Assembly (NCBI RefSeq): GCF_006438915.1
Contig: NZ_RCZE01000008.1
Location: 62,001-126,000 of the forward strand
Direction of reading: 5' to 3'
Origin: Pseudomonas arsenicoxydans
GTDB taxonomy: Bacteria; Pseudomonadota; Gammaproteobacteria; Pseudomonadales; Pseudomonadaceae
Length of the DNA stretch: 64,000 bases
The notes under the pieces are model-generated. The model was not told the DNA's origin. It saw nothing but the letters and a program-made list of their open reading frames with translations, and searched no databases. Each line of letters begins with the position of its first letter. The first letter of the stretch is position 1. Of this stretch, positions 27,271 to 33,779 are shown piece by piece. A program made the position numbers and the translations under genes.

Positions 27271-27296
27271 GAGGGCGGCACATCGGCGCCGCCCTC
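27271..27296 (-). terminator. Stem-loop between aprX and aprI, no T-tract
   Basis: GAGGGCGGC (27271-27279) pairs perfectly with GCCGCCCTC (27288-27296) around an 8-base loop. It lacks the T-run of a full terminator. It therefore probably acts as a partial terminator or 3' stabiliser, making aprX mRNA more abundant than the downstream operon. Confidence 0.6.
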
Positions 27297-27310
27297 CTTG
27301 ACGCCTTACA

Positions 27311-28768
27311 TCAGGCTGCGATGTCCGAGAACGCCGCCTGGCCTACGGTGCTGACGAGGAAATCCGCCACACCGTGCCCGGAGAAGTCCACCGACAACAG
27401 GCTGTTACCGCCCGACGTGGTCAAGACGGCATCGCCGACCGCTCCCGTGAACGAACTCACGAAGTGCAGACCTGCGCCCTTGGTGATACCCGTCAGGTCG
27501 ATCTTGTCCAGGCCGCTGACAAAGTCGAGGATCTGATCGGCAACACCTGGCTTGGAGTCACTGCTGGCGGCGAACACAAAGGTGTCTGAACCGGCGCCAC
27601 CCCACAGTTTGTCCGCGCCGCCTGCGCCGTAGAGAATGTCGTTGCCGGCACCGCCCTTCAGCTCATTGGAGACGCCGTTGCCGATCAGCAGGTCGTTGCC
27701 CGAACCGCCGATCGCGTTCTCGATGATCGCGCCCTTGGCAATGGACACATTGCCTACCAGGCCACCAACGTCGGAGAACGAGGCCTCATTGAGGTTGATC
27801 TTCTGGTTTTGGGTGAAGCCGGAGAAGTCCAGGGTGTCCTTGCCGCCCGCGTCCCACACCGAAAACACCACCTTGTCCGACGACGTAGACGCGCTCAGGA
27901 AGTCGCGACCTGCGTTGGAGTTGAAGCCGTAAGTGGTGTCACCGGTTCGGGTGGTGGTGTTGGCGCCGTAGAGTTTCTGGATGGCGGCAATGTCGTCCAT
28001 CAGCGGGCCGGACGAATACGCTTCGACACCGCCCTTGCTGAAATTCTGGCTGGTATTGCTTTCACTCCAGTAACTCATGACGCTGTAACCGCGGGTGTCT
28101 TGCCCGTAGGTGGCGTCGTTGTAAGTCGGCGCGCCTTCACCGGCGTTGTAGTCACCAGGATGGGCCAGGCCCAAGGTGTGACCGATTTCGTGAGTGAGGG
28201 TTTGACGACCGTAGTTGTTCAGGTCCGGCGTCTTGTTCGGCGTATAGCTGCTGTTGGTCAGGTACCAGGAAGCCCCGTCGTAACCCGCGCCCGTGCCCGG
28301 CAGATAAGCGAATGCCGCAGCGCCGTCCTGGCCACCGCTGTAGTTGCCGAAGGTCATGTGACCGTCGCCTCCCGTGGCCTTCTCGGCGAAGGTGACGTTC
28401 GCGACATCGGCCCAGGATTGCATGGCGAGCACTGCCTGGGCTTTTTGCTGGGCGCTGAACTGACTGAAGCCGGTAATCCCGTGCTTGTTCATGGTGCTCG
28501 ACGACGCCGAAGTCAGGAACGTGTAGGTCAGTTCGATTTTGCCGTTGCCGTCCTTGTCCTGGTAGGCAGCACCGTCGCGCAGCAATTGGGTCGCTGCCTG
28601 GTCGACGGAATAGGAGGGTTTGCCATTGACCGTGAGATTGCCGCCGCGGTCAGACTGATGGCTGAAGCTGTCGATCTGGCTGTAAGCAGAACTCGGTGCA
28701 GCCAATGCATGCGAGGGGGCAAATGCCTGTTCAGCAAGATCAATAGCGTTGTTTTTTACTTTCGACAT
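27311..28768 (-). CDS. aprX: Serralysin-type alkaline metalloprotease AprX/AprA
   Basis: 485-residue secreted zinc protease of the serralysin group. The zinc site is HEIGHTLGLAH (His193, Glu194, His197, His203), with the Met-turn SVMSY (Met231, Tyr233). C-terminal RTX repeats (GGSGNDLLIGNG, GGAGNDILYGAGG, GGAGSDTF) bind calcium, followed by the hydrophobic C-terminal export signal. There is no N-terminal signal peptide; export is by AprDEF. The start is ATG 28768 with AAGGAAG upstream; a GTG two codons earlier is less likely. First gene of the operon that runs through aprI, aprDEF and the autotransporter to lipA. This protein is the main heat-stable protease of milk-spoilage pseudomonads. Confidence 0.96.
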   Translation of the reverse strand: MSKVKNNAIDLAEQAFAPSHALAAPSSAYSQIDSFSHQSDRGGNLTVNGKPSYSVDQAATQLLRDGAAYQDKDGNGKIELTYTFLTSASSSTMNKHGITGFSQFSAQQKAQAVLAMQSWADVANVTFAEKATGGDGHMTFGNYSGGQDGAAAFAYLPGTGAGYDGASWYLTNSSYTPNKTPDLNNYGRQTLTHEIGHTLGLAHPGDYNAGEGAPTYNDATYGQDTRGYSVMSYWSESNTSQNFSKGGVEAYSSGPLMDDIAAIQKLYGANTTTRTGDTTYGFNSNAGRDFLSASTSSDKVVFSVWDAGGKDTLDFSGFTQNQKINLNEASFSDVGGLVGNVSIAKGAIIENAIGGSGNDLLIGNGVSNELKGGAGNDILYGAGGADKLWGGAGSDTFVFAASSDSKPGVADQILDFVSGLDKIDLTGITKGAGLHFVSSFTGAVGDAVLTTSGGNSLLSVDFSGHGVADFLVSTVGQAAFSDIAA

Positions 28769-29089
28769 AAACACACTTCCTTGTTTGGCTATGGAACAGT
28801 TTTTTGTCAGATAGCGACAATCTCTGGCGAGATCGTCCTATCACTCGCCCAATGAAGGCGAAAGAAAACTGACACAATTCGAAATCAAAGGTCTACATTT
28901 TTTTTGACGTCAAATTGTGCTGTTCCAGCAAGTGCCCGGAAATAATGCCTGCGGTGTCGAAAGTTTGTTCGGGTCTATGTGCGTTTGCGCAAATTGTCTG
29001 ACGATTTGATATTTAAATATTAAATAGGGATAAGTTTGTTGGGCTTATAAATATGAGTGCCACTGCATTGATATCAGTTAGGCTTCGGG
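28769..29089. promoter_or_regulatory. AT-rich upstream region of the aprX operon
   Basis: About 320 bases without a gene, visibly richer in A and T than the surrounding DNA. It should hold the aprX promoter and its control sites. A 7-base inverted pair (CACAATT near 28873 and AATTGTG near 28913) is present but not convincing as an operator. The GGA in the aprX ribosome binding site (CAAGGAAG) fits an RsmA/RsmE-type site, and Gac/Rsm control is known for this gene family. I could not fix a -35/-10 pair with confidence. Confidence 0.45.
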
Positions 29090-29308
29090 TTAGCCACAAC
29101 ATATCGAGCAAGCGACTTTACGTCCTCCTCCCGCCGAACCTCCCGATCGTGATACGCCTTCTGCCAAAGCCGCCCTCGCCGCCCCAAAAGCCCGATTGAC
29201 CGCCAAAAACGGCTGCCGCTGGTGAACGACAACCGTTAATAAGTAAATGCGCGCAGATTCCGAAAAACGTCCAATGCGCAGGTGACCCGTTTTTATATCG
29301 ACTGGCAT
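29090..29308 (-). pseudogene. Probable remnant of a REP-associated tyrosine transposase (RAYT)
   Basis: A 72-residue frame on the minus strand whose first ~35 residues (GHLRIGRFSESARIYLLT, then VVVHQRQPF) resemble the conserved start of Pseudomonas RAYT (TnpA-REP) proteins. The rest is low-complexity Gly/Arg/Ala sequence with no HUH or catalytic tyrosine motif. Intact RAYTs are ~150 residues or more. A truncated or decayed transposase is the simplest reading, and the window holds several REPINs such enzymes mobilise. The similarity is from memory of the family, so a chance ORF remains possible. Confidence 0.4.
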
Positions 29309-29394
29309 TCCATTGCCTGCTGATCTATCGAAAGGAGGTGGTATTTACCGTTTTGTCAGCCGAGCCACTGGGCGTTATGACGAAAGAATATGAA

Positions 29395-30486
29395 TCAGCT
29401 ACCGGTGCGAATCTTGTTCCAAACCCGCGTACGCACCCGGTCAATGTTCAGGGGCATTGCCTCCAGCGCGAACAGCTTGCCCATCATTTCCGGGCTCGGA
29501 TAAACCTTGGTGTCGTTCTTGATCGTCGGGTCGATCAGGCTGTCGGCCTGTTGGTTGCCGTTGGCGTAGTGCACGTAGTTGCTGACACCGGCCATGACGT
29601 CCGGGCGCAGCAGGTAGTTCATGAAGGCGTAGCCGGCCTTCTCGTCCGGTGCGTCGACGGGCATGGTAACCATGTCGAACCAGATGGCGGCGCCTTCCTT
29701 GGGAATCGAATAGCCGATGTCGATGCCGTTGTTGGCTTCCTTGGCGCGGTTCTCAGCTTGCAGGATATCCCCGGAGAAGCCGACCGCCACGCAGATGTCA
29801 CCGTTAGCCAGGTCGCTGGTGTACTTGGACGAATGGAAGTAGCTGACATACGGCCGGACTTTCAGCAGCAGCGCTTCGGCCTTTTTATAGTCTTCCGGGT
29901 TTTTACTGTGGTGCGGCAGGCCCAGGTAATTCAGTGCGGCGGGCAACAGTTCCGGGCCATTGTCGAGTATGGCAACGCCGCACTTTTGCAGCTTTTGCAT
30001 GTTCTCGGGTTTGAAGATCAGGTCCCAGGAATCCACGGGCGCGTTATCGCCGAGCACGGCCTTGACCTTGGCGATGTTGTAGCCAATGCCGGTGCTGCCC
30101 CACAGGTACGGAAAGCCATGCTCGTTGCCCGGATCGTTGGTCTGCAACGCCGTGAGCAACACCGGGTTGAGGTTCTTCCAGTTTGGCAATTGAGACTTGT
30201 CGAGTTTCTTCAGCGCGCCCCCTTCAATCTGCCGCGCCATGAAGTGGTTGGACGGGAAGACCACGTCGTACCCGGATTTACCGGTCATCAACTTGCCGTC
30301 GAGGGTTTCGTTGCTGTCGTAGACATCGTAGGTAAAGGCGATGCCGGTTTCTTTCTGGAAATTTTTCGTGGTGTCCGGGGCGATGTAGTCCGACCAGTTG
30401 TAGATTTTGACCGTCTCGGCCGCGTGGCTGAGGGTTGCGACAAGTGCAAGTGGCGCCAGTGTCAGGGTCAGTGTCTTTCGGATCAT
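29395..30486 (-). CDS. Polyamine ABC transporter periplasmic binding protein (PotF/SpuD-like)
   Basis: 363-residue precursor with a Sec signal peptide ending LSHA near residue 22 and the PotF-type start of the mature protein, ETVKIYNWSDYIAPDT. Other family marks are YDVYDSNETLDGKLMTGKSGYDVVFPS (shown here in parts: DSNETL, SGYDVVFPS), YLWGSTGIGYN and a C-terminal VYPS segment. It should bind putrescine or spermidine in the periplasm. Start is ATG 30486 with AGGA upstream; a longer open frame to 30525 lacks support. No ABC permease or ATPase gene is adjacent, so it either uses a transporter elsewhere or has another role. It sits with an amine-oxidase-like flavoprotein and a cupin. Confidence 0.88.
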   Translation of the reverse strand: MIRKTLTLTLAPLALVATLSHAAETVKIYNWSDYIAPDTTKNFQKETGIAFTYDVYDSNETLDGKLMTGKSGYDVVFPSNHFMARQIEGGALKKLDKSQLPNWKNLNPVLLTALQTNDPGNEHGFPYLWGSTGIGYNIAKVKAVLGDNAPVDSWDLIFKPENMQKLQKCGVAILDNGPELLPAALNYLGLPHHSKNPEDYKKAEALLLKVRPYVSYFHSSKYTSDLANGDICVAVGFSGDILQAENRAKEANNGIDIGYSIPKEGAAIWFDMVTMPVDAPDEKAGYAFMNYLLRPDVMAGVSNYVHYANGNQQADSLIDPTIKNDTKVYPSPEMMGKLFALEAMPLNIDRVRTRVWNKIRTGS

Positions 30487-30533
30487 GAGTCGATTCCTGT
30501 AGGGGCTTTTGTTATTGGCAGGCAATCAGAAGA

Positions 30534-30875
30534 TCAAAAAATCAATACGTAGGTCTTGCGCACGGTTTCCTGGATATCCCAGATGCCGAGGCTATTGGCC
30601 GGCAACATCAGTGCGTCGCCGGCTTCGATGGTGAGGGTTTCACCGTCGTCCGGGGTGAAGGTGCAGCGACCCTGGATGAAGTGACAAAATTCCTGGGCGA
30701 CGATCTGCCGACGCCAGCGTCCGGGCGTGCATTCCCAGACACCGGTTTCGACGCCATCATCGCGCTCGACGCTGGTGGTCGAGGCCACGGCCACCGGTGT
30801 TCCCAGTGGCACGGCAACCGGATTGGACTCTTCAAGCTTCAGGGTGGCGGTGTTCTTGAGTTGCGTGATGCTCAT
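30534..30875 (-). CDS. Small cupin-domain protein
   Basis: A 113-residue single-domain cupin of the DUF861/ethanolamine-utilisation-like group, with a FCHFIQGRCTFTPDDGE segment (shown in part: CHFIQGRC) and a C-terminal WDIQETVRKTYVL. The family's glycine-bounded beta strands are visible (VWECTPGRWRR, then AGDALMLPANSLGIWD). Such proteins are found in polyamine and amino-acid catabolic clusters with unknown activity. It lies 31 bases from the FAD oxidoreductase stop and 47 bases before the binding-protein start, so all three are probably one operon. No enzyme activity can be assigned. Confidence 0.8.
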   Translation of the reverse strand: MSITQLKNTATLKLEESNPVAVPLGTPVAVASTTSVERDDGVETGVWECTPGRWRRQIVAQEFCHFIQGRCTFTPDDGETLTIEAGDALMLPANSLGIWDIQETVRKTYVLIF

Positions 30876-30906
30876 GGGCGTACCTGTCGATGGAGAAAGC
30901 GCTGTT

Positions 30907-32313
30907 TTAGTGCATGAAACCTTCCATGAACCCCGCGACCCCGCTGGCCAGTTTTCGGCGCCAGGGGGCGGTAGCCGGGTTGGCCAGGGTCTGGTCTTCG
31001 TGGACGAAGCTGCGGATGATCGCGTTGTAACCGAGCCAGCGGCAGGGCTCCGGCTCCCAGGCCTTGAGCGTGTCGAGCCCGCCCTGTGGCATGACCCAGG
31101 GCTGGTGGACCAATTCGGTGTCGCGTTCGAGAATCAGGTCGGCAAGGGTCCGACCGCCCAGGTTGCTGGCCCCGACACCCTCCCCGCCATAACCGCCAGA
31201 CAAGGCGATACCGCTGGCGTGATCACAGAGCATGTGCGGCTTGAAGCGCCGCGACATGCCCAGGTTGCCGCCCCAGGCATGGGTAATCCGCACATTCTTG
31301 AGCTGCGGGAAGAGCTCGCTGAACAGATAGCGCCGCAGTTCCACTTCATGGGTGGTCAGGTCGAAGTCATGCCGCAGCTTGCCGGCAAACTGGTAGCCGC
31401 CCCGCGCGCCGAAAACCAAACGGTTGTCGGCGGTGCGTTGGCCGTAGGTCACCTGGCGGCTGCTTTCGCTGAAGGCCTGGCCGCGATTCAGGCCGATTTC
31501 GTCCCAGGTCGCGGCGGACAGAGGCTCGGTGGCAACGATCAGGCTTTGCACCGGCATTTGATAGCGACCCAACGGCGGCAGCGTCGTGGCGTAACCTTCT
31601 ACCGCCGGGACAATCCAGCGACTGCGAACCGACGCCTTGGCCGTGCGCAAACTCCCCGACTGCCACTGCGTGACCGGGCTGTTTTCATAGATCTTGACCC
31701 CCATTTTTTCCACCGTGCGTGCCAAACCTCTAACCAACTTTGCCGGGTGAATGGTCGCGACGTGCGGTGCATAGATACCGCCATAAGGCTTCGCCACTCT
31801 GATCTGTTGCGCCAGTTGTTCGGGGCTGAGCCAGCGGTAGTCACTTTCGGTGAGGCCCTGGCGGTACAGATCGTCCAGATAGCGTCGCAGACTGGTTTCC
31901 TGCTCGGGGTAGCGGGCGGCGCAGTAAAGCACCCCGCCCTTGCGATAATCGCAGGCGATGCCGTCACGTTCGATGACAAGTTCTACTTCATCAGGGATGC
32001 TGTGCAGCAGGTCGAATGAGGCGCGGCGTTGTTCGGGGGACAGATCGGCGAGTAACCGGTCTTCACCAAGGATATTGCCCATCAGCCAGCCGCCGTTACG
32101 GCCTGAGGCGCCAAAACCGGCGGTTTGCGCTTCGACAATCGCAATGTTCAGGCCCGGCGCCTGACGCTTGAGGTAATACGCGGTCCAGAGCCCGGTATAC
32201 CCGGCGCCGATGATGGCCACGTCGACGTCCAGGTCGCGTTCCAGCGTCGCACGCGCCGCTAGCGGCTCGTCGAGTTGATCCATCCATAAACTGATAGTGC
32301 GCCACGCCGACAT
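30907..32313 (-). CDS. FAD-dependent amine oxidoreductase (gamma-glutamylputrescine oxidase-like, DAO family)
   Basis: 468-residue flavoprotein of the DadA/PuuB group. The dinucleotide-binding motif is VAIIGAGYTGLWTAYYL (about residues 32-48), followed by GFGASGRNGGW, the signature of PuuB-type enzymes. A C-terminal ALSGGYGGEGVGASNLGG segment completes the FAD site. It probably oxidises an N-substituted amine such as gamma-glutamylputrescine or another polyamine derivative. The start ATG 32313 has GGAG six bases upstream; GTG 32328 is the alternative. It leads a probable operon with the cupin and the polyamine-binding protein, just downstream of an AraC-type regulator. Confidence 0.87.
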   Translation of the reverse strand: MSAWRTISLWMDQLDEPLAARATLERDLDVDVAIIGAGYTGLWTAYYLKRQAPGLNIAIVEAQTAGFGASGRNGGWLMGNILGEDRLLADLSPEQRRASFDLLHSIPDEVELVIERDGIACDYRKGGVLYCAARYPEQETSLRRYLDDLYRQGLTESDYRWLSPEQLAQQIRVAKPYGGIYAPHVATIHPAKLVRGLARTVEKMGVKIYENSPVTQWQSGSLRTAKASVRSRWIVPAVEGYATTLPPLGRYQMPVQSLIVATEPLSAATWDEIGLNRGQAFSESSRQVTYGQRTADNRLVFGARGGYQFAGKLRHDFDLTTHEVELRRYLFSELFPQLKNVRITHAWGGNLGMSRRFKPHMLCDHASGIALSGGYGGEGVGASNLGGRTLADLILERDTELVHQPWVMPQGGLDTLKAWEPEPCRWLGYNAIIRSFVHEDQTLANPATAPWRRKLASGVAGFMEGFMH

Positions 32314-32363
32314 GCCAGACTCCGCCACTCAAACTTCGATGGCGTCGATCCTAGTGCTTGGGC

Positions 32364-33179
32364 TCAGGGGCTGTCTTGCGCGCGGGCACGCAAGGAAATT
32401 TGTTTGGCGTAGGCCTTGGGCGAGAGCCCCGTGTGCTGGCGAAAACAGGTGTAAAACGCCGACAGCGAATTGAACCCCGCGGCAAACGCCAGTTCGTCGA
32501 TACGCAGCGGTGGCGTCGCCGTGTCCAGCGTGCCAAGCAGATGCTGCAGGCGCGCCTGGTTCACATAGCGATAGAAACTCTGGCCCAGCACTTGATTCAA
32601 CAGGTAGGAAATCTGGTTGCGACTGTAACCGCACTCCTTTGCCACGCGTTGCAGGTCGAGTTCTGGGGCCAGATACGGCTGCTGACGCTGAAAATACTGC
32701 TGCAAATCATCGGCCATGAAACTCAACTGGCGCGGGGACAGCCCAAGTCGACTGACCGCCGGACGCAGGGTTTTAGTCGCCGTGCTGGACGCCTGCTCGT
32801 GGACCAGCGTCGCGTATTCGTTGACTCGCCAGATCAACCCGTCGCGGACTGTGATCGCCTCGCTGGTGTGGAAGGACACCAGCCCCTCACCGCCCCGCAA
32901 CGTCATTCGGTACTGGATAAACGCGGTATTGCCGTCCAGGCGAATTCGGTCCGAGTGTTCCAGCGCTTCGTCCGGGTTGCGCGGCATGCTGACGCGCACG
33001 TACTCACGCAGTTCGTCGAGCCCCATCACGCGATTCTGGAAGAAATCGTGGTACTGGATGTCTGGGTGATAAAGCGCTATGACGCCGTCCAGGTCGCGGT
33101 GCTTCCAGCACAAGTGGTAGCGCATGACCGTCTCGCCCGTGGCGCGGGTTTGCTGCGGCCCATCATCATCGGGGTGCAT
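32364..33179 (-). CDS. NTF2/SnoaL-like domain fused to AraC-type DNA-binding domain (transcriptional regulator)
   Basis: A 271-residue regulator. The N-terminal ~130 residues have a SnoaL/NTF2-like pattern (YHLCWKHRDLDGVIALYHP, HDFFQNRVMG, then TSEAITVRDGLIWRV), an unusual sensor for this class. The C-terminal ~100 residues are an AraC helix-turn-helix pair: DLQRVAKECGYSRNQISYLL, then IDELAFAAGFNSLSAFYTCF with KAYAK at the end. The start ATG 33179 has GAGAC upstream; an in-frame ATG at 33263 would add 28 residues but has no ribosome binding site. It is transcribed in the same direction as the amine-oxidase operon, 50 bases ahead, so it likely controls it. Confidence 0.85.
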   Translation of the reverse strand: MHPDDDGPQQTRATGETVMRYHLCWKHRDLDGVIALYHPDIQYHDFFQNRVMGLDELREYVRVSMPRNPDEALEHSDRIRLDGNTAFIQYRMTLRGGEGLVSFHTSEAITVRDGLIWRVNEYATLVHEQASSTATKTLRPAVSRLGLSPRQLSFMADDLQQYFQRQQPYLAPELDLQRVAKECGYSRNQISYLLNQVLGQSFYRYVNQARLQHLLGTLDTATPPLRIDELAFAAGFNSLSAFYTCFRQHTGLSPKAYAKQISLRARAQDSP

Positions 33180-33422
33180 AAAGGTCTCGACGGGAAAACG
33201 CCGAGCTTGCCGAAGTTCTGCACTGGGTTCAATGGCTGAAATGCTGGCGCGGCAAGCCTCCATGCGAGCAAGGACATGACCTCGGTCATGAAAACTCGAC
33301 TAACCGCCCAACGGCTGAAAAAAAACACATGGTTTTCACATACCGATGCTACTTTTAAAGGCAGTCACCGGTTGAGCCATTGAAGGCTCTTCCCTCCTAA
33401 CATGAGCTAAAGGAAGCGCTCG

Positions 33423-33446
33423 ATGAAGAAGGCGGGCAACATATGA
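33423..33446 (+). other. Seven-codon upstream ORF overlapping the DUF1652 start
   Basis: ATG 33423 has a strong ribosome binding site, AAAGGAA at 33409-33415, seven bases upstream. It encodes MKKAGNI and stops at TGA 33444-33446, which overlaps the ATG (33443) of the next gene as ATGA. Translation could begin here and reinitiate, or this could be a chance start. Not confirmed as expressed. Confidence 0.35.
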
Positions 33447-33718
33447 ATAAAGGGTCTTTCAGCAAAGTCACGTTTCCAAACGCCTGCCAGCTGATGCGCT
33501 GGCATTTTCATCCCATGGGATTTGAGGCGAGTATGGACGCACCGGGCAGCATGATCGCCCGGCTGTTTGATCGCGCCAGTGGCGAGACCATGATTGCCAT
33601 TGCCGGTATCCCTTGTGCAACCGTCATGAATGCGGCGGATGTCGAGCGAATCATTGAAGCCGTCGAGGATGAACTTGAGGCATTCGTTCCATCTGAGGCC
33701 CTCAAAAGCTATGCCTGA
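33443..33718 (+). CDS. DUF1652-family small protein
   Basis: A 91-residue soluble protein with the DUF1652 pattern of Pseudomonas: an N-terminal helix (NACQLMRWHFHPMGFEASMD), then IARLFDRASGETMIAIAGIP and a C-terminal acidic helix (IIEAVEDELEAFV). Function unknown. Its own ribosome binding site is weak (AAGGCGG about ten bases upstream), while a much stronger one serves an overlapping seven-codon ORF. It stands alone, divergent from the NTF2-AraC regulator, and ends at a strong bidirectional terminator. Confidence 0.78.
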   Translation: MNKGSFSKVTFPNACQLMRWHFHPMGFEASMDAPGSMIARLFDRASGETMIAIAGIPCATVMNAADVERIIEAVEDELEAFVPSEALKSYA

Positions 33719-33727
33719 AGGCTGGTT

Positions 33728-33768
33728 ACCCACTAAAAAGCCCACTTGATGTGGGCTTTTTAGTGGGT
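33728..33768. terminator. Bidirectional rho-independent terminator
   Basis: ACCCACTAAAAAGCCCAC pairs perfectly with GTGGGCTTTTTAGTGGGT around TTGAT. It has a T-run on one strand and an A-run on the other. It separates the DUF1652 gene from the convergent helicase gene and can serve both. Confidence 0.92.
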
Positions 33769-33779
33769 GCCGAACAGGG

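Noticed and set aside
29332..29338. A perfect-looking AAGGAGG ribosome site on the plus strand
   Set aside because: No credible plus-strand gene begins after it; the open frame there is antisense to the polyamine-binding protein gene.
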